DNA of 12,302 bases from an uncultured Collinsella sp. (GTDB lineage: Bacteria > Actinomycetota > Coriobacteriia > Coriobacteriales > Coriobacteriaceae): assembly GCA_959019775.1 (NCBI GenBank), contig CAUEPS010000032.1, positions 1-12,302 on the forward strand, in the 5' to 3' direction. Position 1 is the stretch's first letter. Every line of letters begins with the position of its first letter. Positions 1 through 5,949 of the stretch are shown here, one piece after another. Both the position numbers and the translations under genes were made by a program. The notes under the pieces are model-generated. The model was not told the origin of the DNA. It was given only the letters and a program-made list of their open reading frames with translations, and made no database searches.

Positions 1-1
1 C

Positions 2-32
2 GCCCCCTCCCGCGCACGGAACGGGAGGGGGC
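2..32 (-). terminator. GC-rich stem-loop, possible terminator of the arc operon
   Basis: An 11-bp perfect inverted repeat (arms at 2-12 and 22-32, G/C plus one A/T pair, 9-nt loop) lies about 100 bp past the arcD-like stop codon. The T-tract expected for a minus-strand terminator would lie left of base 1 and cannot be seen. The plus-strand side is followed by TAAAGG, not a T run, so a plus-strand terminator is unlikely. It could also belong to a gene outside the window. Confidence 0.5.
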
Positions 33-48
33 TAAAGGTAGGAGTCTA

Positions 49-134
49 CCGGTGGGTTTACCCCACCGGACAGACGATGACCAGATGATCCTTTACAGGA
101 TCGTCAAGGTTTCCGTGGGGTACCCGTTGGGTAC
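49..134 (-). other. three consecutive small hairpins in the arcD 3' region
   Basis: Three perfect inverted repeats follow the arcD-like stop codon in series. The first is a 6-bp stem at 120-134 (GTACCC, loop GTT) that begins directly at the stop. The second is a 6-bp stem at 87-102 (GATCCT, loop TTAC). The third is an 8-bp stem at 49-69 (CCGGTGGG, 5-nt loop). None has a T-tract. Together with the stem at 2-32 they would make a four-hairpin 3' untranslated region. The stems are seen directly; folding and any role in mRNA stability are inference. Confidence 0.5.
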
Positions 135-1613
135 TTAGAGCAACACGCAGGCGACGGTCAGGATGATGGCGCAGACGACGGAGAGCGCGACGATGAGCTT
201 AAGGGCAAACTTGAGCCAGGTCGTCCACTCGATCTTGGCCAGGGCGAGACCGCCCATGATGGCGCCGGAGGTCGGGGTGAACAGGTTCACGACACCGATG
301 GCGGCGGAGAAGATCATGACCATGACCTCGGGCGAGAAGCCGAGCTTAACAGCCAGCGGTCCCATGATGGGCATGGAGACGGTAGCCATACCGGAGGTCG
401 AGGGGATCAGGAAGGACAGGCCGAAGTAGACCAGGAAGCTCATGGGAGCGAAGATTACGCCGGACAGGCCAGCCAGGGCATTGGCGGCAGCGTCGAGGAC
501 GAAAACGTCGAGACCGGTGTTAGCCATGAGGACGGAGATGCCACGGGCGAGGGCGATGACGAGAACAACGGACATCATGTCGGCAGCGCCGGTGATGAAG
601 GTGTTAACGATCTGCTTCTCGGACAGGCCACCGATGATACCGATAAGGACGGCCATGAGGAAGAACCAGGTGGAAGCCTCGTCGAAGTACCACTGGCCAA
701 TGGGCAGGCCGGTGATCAGGGCAGACCAGCCCTGGACGACGGCGTTACCGTCGGCGTCGTAGACAGCGCCAGCGTCGAAGAAGTTGGCGACGCCCTCGTT
801 GAGGTCGGCCAGCGGAATGAAGCCGACGATCATGACGACGAAGGTGAAGGCGAAGGCAATCAGAACACCCTTCTGACGACCGGTGAGCTTGACCTCCTTG
901 TGGACCTCGGAAGCAGCCTTGCCGTGAGCCTCTTCGGCGTCCTTGAGCTCCTGCATCGACAGGATGGTGGAACCCTTGTCAGCCTTGACCTTCTTGGCAT
1001 AGTTCATCACGAAGAAGATGGACATAGCGGTAGTGACAATCCACAGGACGGCACCGAGGCCGATGATGATGGACTGGTTGACCTCAATGCCAACGCCGGT
1101 CAGAGCGTCGACGGCAGCGCCGACGGCGAACGGGTTAACCGTGGAGCCCAGGCAGCCGCAGCCAGCGCCGAGCAGGACGGTAGCGGCACCGACCATGGGG
1201 TCGAAGCCAGCGGCCATCATGGTAGCGGCGAGCAGGGCGTAGAAGGGAACGGTCTCCTCGCACATACCATAGGTGGTACCACCGAGGGAGAAGATGAGCA
1301 TCAGCACGGGAATGAGCATAATCTCGTTGCCCTTAAGCTTCTGCACCAGAACGGCGATGCCGTTGTCCAGGGCGCCGGTCTCGGTCATCATGCCGAGGAA
1401 GCCGCCCAGGATCATAACGAAGAGGCAGACGGGCAGAGCGTCAGCGAAGCCCAGGATCGGGGCGGTGCAGAAATCGCTCAGACGGGCTGCGGTAACCGCG
1501 CCGCCGGACGTGCCGGAGACGATAACGGTAATCACTGCAACAATTGCCAGCAGAGCTAGAAGAATGGTGAACGATGAAGGCATACCGCGCTTTTTCTTAG
1601 CGGTCTCAGTCAT
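135..1613 (-). CDS. YfcC-family membrane transporter, probable arginine/ornithine antiporter (ArcD-like)
   Basis: A 492-residue polytopic inner-membrane protein, and probably the third gene of the arcA1-arcB operon. Hydrophobic helices run from about residue 16 to the C-terminus, with one long charged cytoplasmic loop at about 207-245. The GTTYGMCEE motif (112-120), IPSTSGMA (403-410) and FTPTSGAIMGG (445-455) match the YfcC/basic amino-acid antiporter family. Some Gram-positive arc operons use members of this family as their ArcD. Exchange of arginine for ornithine is inferred from the operon position; the family also includes transporters of unknown substrate. I chose the ATG at 1611-1613 because AAGGGGGGG lies 9 bases upstream. 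The ATG at 1632-1634, seven codons earlier, sits on top of that ribosome-binding site. The 148-bp gap to arcB holds a 12-bp stem-loop that may lower expression of this gene relative to arcB. Confidence 0.85.
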   Translation of the reverse strand: MTETAKKKRGMPSSFTILLALLAIVAVITVIVSGTSGGAVTAARLSDFCTAPILGFADALPVCLFVMILGGFLGMMTETGALDNGIAVLVQKLKGNEIMLIPVLMLIFSLGGTTYGMCEETVPFYALLAATMMAAGFDPMVGAATVLLGAGCGCLGSTVNPFAVGAAVDALTGVGIEVNQSIIIGLGAVLWIVTTAMSIFFVMNYAKKVKADKGSTILSMQELKDAEEAHGKAASEVHKEVKLTGRQKGVLIAFAFTFVVMIVGFIPLADLNEGVANFFDAGAVYDADGNAVVQGWSALITGLPIGQWYFDEASTWFFLMAVLIGIIGGLSEKQIVNTFITGAADMMSVVLVIALARGISVLMANTGLDVFVLDAAANALAGLSGVIFAPMSFLVYFGLSFLIPSTSGMATVSMPIMGPLAVKLGFSPEVMVMIFSAAIGVVNLFTPTSGAIMGGLALAKIEWTTWLKFALKLIVALSVVCAIILTVACVLL

Positions 1614-1714
1614 GGTTCTCATCCCCCCCTTCATAAATCATTTAACTTTCTCGCGCGAAGCGGATCTTCCGTGCCGTGCCCACCGCCCGACGCGAGATAT
1701 TTACCAGACAAAGC

Positions 1715-1746
1715 CGCTCGGGGTGTGCAGCAATACACCCCGAGCG
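1715..1746 (-). terminator. arcB-arcD intercistronic stem-loop (possible partial terminator)
   Basis: A perfect 12-bp inverted repeat (arms CGCTCGGGGTGT at 1715-1726 and its complement at 1735-1746, 8-nt loop) begins 15 bp after the arcB stop codon. On the minus strand it is followed by GGCTTTGTC, too short a T run for a strong intrinsic terminator. A leaky terminator, or a 3' stability element protecting the arcA-arcB message, is the likeliest role. The stem is seen directly; the role is inference. Confidence 0.6.
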
Positions 1747-1761
1747 AGATGCTAGATGCTC

Positions 1762-2757
1762 TTACTTGAGCGTGGCGTACATGACAGCCTTGATGGTGTG
1801 CATGCGGTTCTCGGCCTCGTCGAAGACCTTGGAAGCGGGGCTCTCGAAGACCTCGTCGGTGACCTCCTGCTCGGTGATGCCGAACTGCTCGCACTTCTCG
1901 GCGCCAATCGTGGTGTTGGTGTCGTGGAAGCTGGGCAGGCAGTGCAGGAAGATGGCACCCGGGTTGGCCATAGCCATGACCTCGGAGGTAACGCGATACG
2001 GGGTGAGCTGAGCGATGCGCTCGGCCCAGACCTCGTCGGGCTCGCCCATGGAGACCCACACATCGGTGTAGATAACGTCGGCACCGGTGACGCCGTCCTT
2101 GACGTCAGTGGTCAGCTTGATAGTGCAGCCGTTAGCCTCGGCAATGGGCTTGCAGGCCTCGATGACGTCGTCAGCGGGCATGCACTCCTCGGGGCCGCAG
2201 GCCACGAAGTTCATACCGAGCTTGGAGCAGACAACCATGAGGGAGCGAGCGACGTTGTTCTTGCAGTCGCCCATGAAGACGAGGGTCTTGCCCTTGATGT
2301 CGTAGTTGAAGTTCTCCTGGACGGTCAGGATATCGGCGAGCATCTGGGTGGGGTGCCACTCGGTGGTCAGGCCGTTCCAGACAGGCACGCCGGACTTAGC
2401 AGCGAGCTCCTCGACGTCGTCCTGGGCAAAGCCACGGAACTCGATGCCGTCATACATGCGGCCGAGAACGCGGGCGGTGTCCTCGATGGACTCCTTCTTG
2501 CCCATCTGCGACGAACCGGGATCGAGGTAGGTGACGCCCATGCCCAGATCCATGCCGCCGACCTCGAAGGCGCAGCGGGTACGAGTGGAGGTCTTCTGGA
2601 AGAGCAGAACGATGTTCTTGCCCTCGAGATAGCGGTGCGGAACGCCAGCGCGCTTCATGTCCTTGAAGTTCTTGGAAAGCTTGAGCAGGTACTCGATCTC
2701 CTCGGTGGTGAGGTCGAGGAGCTTGAGGAAGCTACGGCCGGAGAGGTTAACACCCAT
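1762..2757 (-). CDS. arcB: catabolic ornithine carbamoyltransferase
   Basis: A 331-residue cytoplasmic enzyme of the usual family length. In the deiminase pathway it phosphorolyses citrulline to ornithine and carbamoyl phosphate. The carbamoyl-phosphate site STRTR is at 57-61, HPTQ at 135-138, the ornithine-side TDVWVSMGE at 231-239, and the catalytic HCLP at 272-275. It follows arcA1 with a 105-bp gap and precedes the transporter, so the catabolic role is favoured. An anabolic ArgF cannot be excluded from sequence alone, since the families intergrade. Start: the frame is open 30 codons further upstream, but MGVNLSGRSFLKLLDL is the canonical N-terminus and AAAGGA lies 8 bases before its ATG. 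That Shine-Dalgarno is in the loop of a perfect TTCGAA hairpin. Confidence 0.93.
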   Translation of the reverse strand: MGVNLSGRSFLKLLDLTTEEIEYLLKLSKNFKDMKRAGVPHRYLEGKNIVLLFQKTSTRTRCAFEVGGMDLGMGVTYLDPGSSQMGKKESIEDTARVLGRMYDGIEFRGFAQDDVEELAAKSGVPVWNGLTTEWHPTQMLADILTVQENFNYDIKGKTLVFMGDCKNNVARSLMVVCSKLGMNFVACGPEECMPADDVIEACKPIAEANGCTIKLTTDVKDGVTGADVIYTDVWVSMGEPDEVWAERIAQLTPYRVTSEVMAMANPGAIFLHCLPSFHDTNTTIGAEKCEQFGITEQEVTDEVFESPASKVFDEAENRMHTIKAVMYATLK

Positions 2758-2759
2758 GG

Positions 2760-2775
2760 TTCGAATCCTTTCGAA
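2760..2775 (-). promoter_or_regulatory. arcB ribosome-binding site inside a hairpin loop
   Basis: TTCGAA occurs at 2760-2765 and again at 2770-2775. As it is self-complementary, the two copies form a perfect 6-bp stem, and the 4-nt loop on the mRNA strand is AGGA, the arcB Shine-Dalgarno. The stem ends 2 nt before the ATG. A loop-presented RBS could be kept free of other pairing, or be a target for an RNA-binding factor. Only the sequence arrangement is certain. Confidence 0.55.
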
Positions 2776-2802
2776 GAAATGAATTACATAAGTATCAGTG
2801 TT

Positions 2803-2850
2803 GCCCGTTTGACGGGCGAAACCGGTGCGGTTGTAGGGAGACCGCACCGG
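2803..2850 (-). other. two stem-loops between arcA1 and arcB
   Basis: In the arcA1-arcB gap, a 9-bp stem (CCGGTGCGG at 2822-2830 with its complement at 2842-2850, 11-nt loop) starts 12 bp after the arcA1 stop codon. A 6-bp stem (GCCCGT, loop TTG, 2803-2817) follows. On the mRNA strand only TTTC follows the first stem, so strong termination is not expected. The stem core CGGTGCG is also found in the hairpin downstream of arcA2. A role in processing or differential stability of arcA1 message is inferred. Confidence 0.5.
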
Positions 2851-2861
2851 AAACGGAAAGA

Positions 2862-4128
2862 CTTAGAGGTCCTCGCGCCAGAAGGGCATGCTCATGCAGC
2901 GCGGGCCGCCGCGGCCGCGGGAGAGCTCGGCGGAGGGCACGACGAGAAGGTCCAGGCCCTCCTTGTACAGCACGTCGTTGGTGACGGTGTTGCGGGCGTA
3001 GACGCAGATCTTGCCGGGCTCGACGCACAGGGTGTTGGAGCCGTCGTTCCACTGCTCGCGGGAGGCCGCGATCGGGTCGCCGCCGCCGCAGGGGATCAGC
3101 TTGACCTGGTCGACGCCGGTGGCGTCCTCCAGGACGTGCTCGAGGGTGTCCTCGATCAGGCGGATGTTCACGTCGCCCGGGTTCTTGCCGGCGGTCAGCT
3201 CGTAGACGCGCAGGGTGCCCATGATGGCGGGGTGGATCGTGAACTTATCGACGTCGATCTGGGTGAAGACCGTGTCGAGGTGCATGAAGGCGCGCGAGAC
3301 CGGGATGTCGAAGGCCAGGATGCGCTCGACCTTGGAGTCGGAGTTCCAGAAGATGTTCTGGGCCATGACGTCGATGGCCGCGGCCTGGGTGCGCTGGGAG
3401 ATGCCGACGGCGAGGGTCTTCTCGTTGATGTTCAGCACGTCGCCGCCCTCGGTGTGGAACTGGCAGTCGCGGCGGAAGTACAGGGAGACGTCCTTGTAGT
3501 CGGGGTGGTACTTGAAGACGTACTTGCCGTACAGGGTCTCGCGGTTGCGGGTGACCGAGTACATGCGGTTGAGGTTGACGCCCTCGCCGACGACCGCGAA
3601 CGGGTCGCGGGTGAAGTAGAGGTTGGGCATCGGGTCGATGATCAGGTCGGACTCGGACTCGGAGTTGACCAGGGAGTCGAGGGTCGTGGACGCCGTGAGG
3701 GGCATGTCGATCTCGGCCTTGGTCATGCCGGCCATGGTCTTCTTGACGAACTCGAGGTTGTCCTCGATGGAGTCCAGCTTCTCGCGGACGATCTGCGGCA
3801 TGCGCTGGCCGCGGATGCCGGCCTCGGCGATGTACTGGTCGGTGAACTCGGCGCGGGCGCCGGGGACCTGGTCGAACACCTCGGCGACGAGGTTCTCGAG
3901 GTAGAGGACCTCCACGCCCTGGTCCCTCAGGATCTGGGCGAAGGTGTCGTGCTCCTGCTGTGCGACCTCCAGGAACGGGACGTCGTCGAACAGGAGTCGC
4001 TCGAGCTCGTCGGGCGGCAGGTTGAGGAGCTCGTCGCCGGGACGGTGCAGGCAGACCTTCCTGAGCTTGCCGATCTCGGAAGGCACGTGCAGACCTTTCG
4101 TCATGGCCTCCTACCTTTCTTTCGGGCC
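2862..4128 (-). repeat. 1267-bp direct repeat, copy 1 (arcA1 plus RBS)
   Basis: This block matches 5950-7216 with a constant offset of 3088. I compared part of it base by base. The rest is supported by identical translations of the deiminase and of reading frames on the opposite strand, which would differ if silent changes existed. Identity stops one base past the arcA stop codon and 24 bp upstream of its ATG. No insertion-sequence ends or target duplications were seen at the edges. Confidence 0.93.
2863..4104 (-). CDS. arcA: arginine deiminase, copy 1
   Basis: A 413-residue cytoplasmic enzyme hydrolysing L-arginine to citrulline and ammonia, the first step of the deiminase pathway. Every catalytic residue of the family can be placed: Asp167 in TRDPF, Glu219 in HTEGGD, His275 and Asp277 in MHLDTVF, and the nucleophile Cys403 in GRGGPRCMSMPFWRE. 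NDGSNTLCVEPG lies at 353-364. Length is normal for the family. The start is the ATG preceded by GGTAGGAGGCC, a strong ribosome-binding site. It leads the operon arcA1-arcB-arcD-like. The protein is identical to the second copy at 5951-7192, and the gene uses almost only G- or C-ending codons, more strictly than arcB, as expected of a highly expressed gene. Confidence 0.97.
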   Translation of the reverse strand: MTKGLHVPSEIGKLRKVCLHRPGDELLNLPPDELERLLFDDVPFLEVAQQEHDTFAQILRDQGVEVLYLENLVAEVFDQVPGARAEFTDQYIAEAGIRGQRMPQIVREKLDSIEDNLEFVKKTMAGMTKAEIDMPLTASTTLDSLVNSESESDLIIDPMPNLYFTRDPFAVVGEGVNLNRMYSVTRNRETLYGKYVFKYHPDYKDVSLYFRRDCQFHTEGGDVLNINEKTLAVGISQRTQAAAIDVMAQNIFWNSDSKVERILAFDIPVSRAFMHLDTVFTQIDVDKFTIHPAIMGTLRVYELTAGKNPGDVNIRLIEDTLEHVLEDATGVDQVKLIPCGGGDPIAASREQWNDGSNTLCVEPGKICVYARNTVTNDVLYKEGLDLLVVPSAELSRGRGGPRCMSMPFWREDL

Positions 4129-4140
4129 CTTGTTAGGGCC
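4125..4140 (-). promoter_or_regulatory. leader hairpin before arcA1
   Basis: A perfect 6-bp stem (GGCCCT, 4-nt loop, AGGGCC) lies about 20 nt upstream of the arcA1 ATG, just 5' of the ribosome-binding site on the mRNA. The arcA2 leader has a shorter hairpin at the same place (GGCC arms at 7213-7216 and 7222-7225) although the sequence between and beside the arms has changed. Retention of the fold in both copies hints at function; this is inference. Confidence 0.4.
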
Positions 4141-4179
4141 GATTCTTTAGCGCCCCTCCGTGTGAGGCGTTATTGCTGA

Positions 4180-4252
4180 CGACATATTTATATCCAAAAT
4201 CAGTCCATACTTCCACCTCGCCCCCGAACGGTTTTATATGAGGGGTGAACGG
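4180..4252 (-). promoter_or_regulatory. arcA1 promoter with paired CCGTTC boxes
   Basis: On the minus strand a TATAAA -10 (4187-4192) lies in the stretch TTTTGGATATAA that is shared with the arcA2 promoter. The hexamer 17 bp upstream, TGGAAG, is a poor -35, suggesting activator dependence. Two CCGTTC boxes (4226-4231 and 4247-4252) are exactly 21 bp apart. A block of 22 bases at 4211-4232, spanning the nearer box, is unchanged between the two arcA promoters, while the bases between the boxes match at only 5 of 15 positions. The predicted leader is about 75 nt. The regulator is unknown. Confidence 0.55.
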
Positions 4253-4286
4253 CATACACATATATTTCACGCATGGCACACTTTGA

Positions 4287-4358
4287 TTTAATAAAGTTTA
4301 TTTACGTGCTTAAACGCGTTTTCAATCCAAGTAGCAAATGGAACTTAACTTTATTAAA
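4287..4358. repeat. separated 12-bp inverted repeat in the AT-rich region upstream of arcA1
   Basis: TTTAATAAAGTT at 4287-4298 is perfectly inverted at 4347-4358, with 48 bp between. The core TAATAAAG appears a third time in direct orientation at 4381-4388. The region is AT-rich, so chance is a real possibility. It could be a pair of protein-binding sites upstream of the arcA1 promoter. It sits in the 572-bp stretch between arcA1 and the PLP-enzyme gene, where no convincing coding frame was found. Confidence 0.35.
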
Positions 4359-4480
4359 CCACCCTCAAATTGCATATTTCTAATAAAGCTATGAATAGAA
4401 TTAGCGATTCATACCGCATCTCAACCATTTTCATTTTTATTCAGAAAAAAGTTTGTCCTATTCATTTTCTGATTACAAGT

Positions 4481-4512
4481 TACCGTTTACCAGATGCTTG
4501 GTACCGTTCACC
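4481..4512 (+). promoter_or_regulatory. third paired operator-like site, 21-bp spacing
   Basis: TACCGTTTACC at 4481-4491 recurs as TACCGTTCACC at 4502-4512, exactly 21 bp apart. The spacing and core equal those of the paired boxes in both arcA promoters, but this pair reads on the plus strand. A TATAAG that could serve as a -10 follows 13 bp after the second core (4523-4528). No plus-strand gene lies downstream before the converging PLP-enzyme gene, so the site may act on arcA1 from a distance or drive a short unannotated transcript. Confidence 0.4.
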
Positions 4513-4587
4513 GGAAGCTCAGTATAAGGCCCAGCGGATATCGGCTCGCCATACCGCCTCATTTGTAACAACTTGACTTCTCGGTAT

Positions 4588-4630
4588 AGAAAAACAGGCC
4601 CGCTCCCCTCATGGGAAACGGGTCTGTTAT
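4588..4630 (-). terminator. rho-independent terminator after the PLP-enzyme gene
   Basis: Arms AACAGGCCCG (4593-4602) and CGGGTCTGTT (4619-4628) pair along 10 bp with one G-U pair, and on the minus strand the stem runs straight into TTTTTC. It lies about 50 bp past the stop codon of the PLP-enzyme gene and should separate that unit from the arcA1 operon. On the plus strand the downstream T run is broken, so it works mainly in one direction. Confidence 0.8.
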
Positions 4631-4676
4631 CGATAATCGCAGGCAGATTTGAGCGGCTTTGAGAGCCGTCGGAATC

Positions 4677-5801
4677 CTAGCGATCGAACTCCGCCAGTGC
4701 CTCGCCCAGAAGTCTCAGGCCCTCGCGCAGAACGTCCTCGCTCGCGCAGTAGCCCAGGCGTGCGCCGCAGGGAAGCTCAAAGCGGCTGCCGGGAACCAAC
4801 AGCACTCCCCTCTCGGACAGCAGGCGCTTGCAGAACTCCTCGTCATCCTCGGGAATGTCCAGCTGGATAAACGAAGTGGACACACCCTGTGGGGCCGTCC
4901 AGGAGACACGATGCTGTGTGTCGATCCAAGCCTGCGCGATATCGCGGTTGCCAAGCACGATCTTGCGGTTGCGCTCGAGAATCTTGTCTTTGTGCTCGAG
5001 CACATAGGTCGCTAGGGCGTCGTTGAACACGCCACCGCAAATCATGGTGTAGTCGCGGTAGGTGCGAATGCGGTTAGATACCTCTTCGTCTGCCACAACC
5101 CAGCCCACGCGGGCCGCAGGCGTCGAATAGGTCTTGGACACCGAGTTGGTGACGATGGCTTTCTCGTACACATCGGCCATCGACATAAAATCCTCGGTGT
5201 TCTCAAGCGGCAGGTACACCTCGTCGCACAGCACATAGGCGCCAACCGAGCGGGCGATCTCGGCAATCTGGCCGAGCGTGTCGGCATCGAGCACCGTTCC
5301 GATGGGGTTCGATGCGTTGTTGATGCAGATGAGCTTGGTGTTGGGACGCACCAGGCGCTTGAGCTCCTCGATATCGGGCTTCCAGCCAAGCTCCTCGCGA
5401 AGCTCCCAGTACTCAACCTCGGCACCCAGCGTACGCGGAATCTCGTAGAGCGGCGCGTAGGTGGGCCACTCGGCGATGACATGATCGCCGGGCTCGACCA
5501 AGGCCATGATGGCGTTAAGGTTGGCGCCCGTGCAGCCGTTGGTCTGCAGAATGTGGTCGGGATTGACCTCGCGACGATACAGCTTGGCGACCTCCGCCTT
5601 AAAGTCGGGCGAGCCCTCGATCCAGCCGTAGTTCATCTTCTCGCAGTCCAAGCGCTCGTAGAACGTGGCACCATCTTGATCGTCGAGCGCGCGCAGCTCG
5701 CCCATGGTAAGCGAGGAGATCGTCGACTGGGCGATATCCCACGTAGCGCTCTTCTCCCAAACGTTAAGCCATTCCTCAACGCCAATCGTCTTGATATCCA
5801 T
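4677..5801 (-). CDS. PLP-dependent aminotransferase class I/II (fold type I), substrate unknown
   Basis: A 374-residue cytoplasmic PLP enzyme of normal size for the family. The cofactor-binding NPxG motif is NNASNPIG at 161-168 (Asn165; Ile replaces the usual Thr). CDEVY at 192-196 supplies the pyridine-binding Asp193 and Tyr196. NSVSKTYSTPAARVGW carries the Schiff-base Lys223, and Arg348 in CGARLGY is the likely carboxylate anchor. The N-terminal TMGELRALD and the RTYRDYTM stretch recall, from memory, capreomycidine-synthase-like (VioD) members, which act on an arginine derivative; this resemblance needs a search. It follows arcA2 with a 149-bp gap, which suggests work on arginine, citrulline or a relative. 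I chose the ATG at 5799-5801 because AAGGAGC precedes it; the frame extends 18 codons upstream only through a TTG start that abuts a hairpin. Confidence 0.85.
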   Translation of the reverse strand: MDIKTIGVEEWLNVWEKSATWDIAQSTISSLTMGELRALDDQDGATFYERLDCEKMNYGWIEGSPDFKAEVAKLYRREVNPDHILQTNGCTGANLNAIMALVEPGDHVIAEWPTYAPLYEIPRTLGAEVEYWELREELGWKPDIEELKRLVRPNTKLICINNASNPIGTVLDADTLGQIAEIARSVGAYVLCDEVYLPLENTEDFMSMADVYEKAIVTNSVSKTYSTPAARVGWVVADEEVSNRIRTYRDYTMICGGVFNDALATYVLEHKDKILERNRKIVLGNRDIAQAWIDTQHRVSWTAPQGVSTSFIQLDIPEDDEEFCKRLLSERGVLLVPGSRFELPCGARLGYCASEDVLREGLRLLGEALAEFDR

Positions 5802-5856
5802 GGCCAAGCTCCTTACAAAAGCAATCGTCCAATCGTGTTGACGTTCCTCATACAAG

Positions 5857-5917
5857 AATGGGGCGGTGCGAAAACCCGCACCGCCCCATTGGGAGACATC
5901 TAATGGCAGCTAGATGT
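5857..5917 (-). other. two stem-loops between arcA2 and the PLP-enzyme gene
   Basis: A perfect 14-bp stem (AATGGGGCGGTGCG at 5857-5870 with its complement at 5877-5890, 6-nt loop) lies 56 bp before the start codon of the PLP-enzyme gene. It is followed on the mRNA by CTTGTATG, not a T run, so it is a weak terminator at best. A second perfect 7-bp stem (ACATCTA at 5896-5902 and 5911-5917, 8-nt loop) lies between it and the arcA2 stop codon. The larger stem shares CGGTGCG with the hairpin downstream of arcA1. A role in attenuation or message processing is inferred. Confidence 0.55.
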
Positions 5918-5949
5918 ATGTATTAAGACCTATACGGGTCCTTGAAGAC

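Noticed and set aside
900..1559. Plus-strand open frame of 219 codons inside the arcD-like gene
   Set aside because: It is rich in Gly, His, Asp and Gln, as expected opposite a membrane-protein gene, and has no recognisable motif.
1756..4179. Plus-strand open frame of 807 codons across arcB and arcA1, and a 464-codon counterpart at 5942-7336
   Set aside because: It lies opposite real genes with full catalytic motifs. The translation is a Val/Asp/Gly/Leu-rich pattern produced by strongly biased codons on the other strand, and the two frames are alike only because arcA is duplicated.
4105..4180. Possible leader peptide in the arcA leaders, because GGAGGGG resembles a ribosome-binding site
   Set aside because: No ATG, GTG or TTG follows at a usable distance in both leaders, and no short frame is shared between the copies.
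4181..4200. Possible ArgR box overlapping the arcA1 -10 (AT-rich near-palindrome around ATATAAATAT)
   Set aside because: The arcA2 promoter does not keep the palindrome, and the match to known ARG boxes is weak.
5802..5855. TTG start for the PLP-enzyme gene, adding 18 residues
   Set aside because: The added residues are not family-like, the TTG abuts a 14-bp hairpin, and the downstream ATG has a good AAGGAGC ribosome-binding site.
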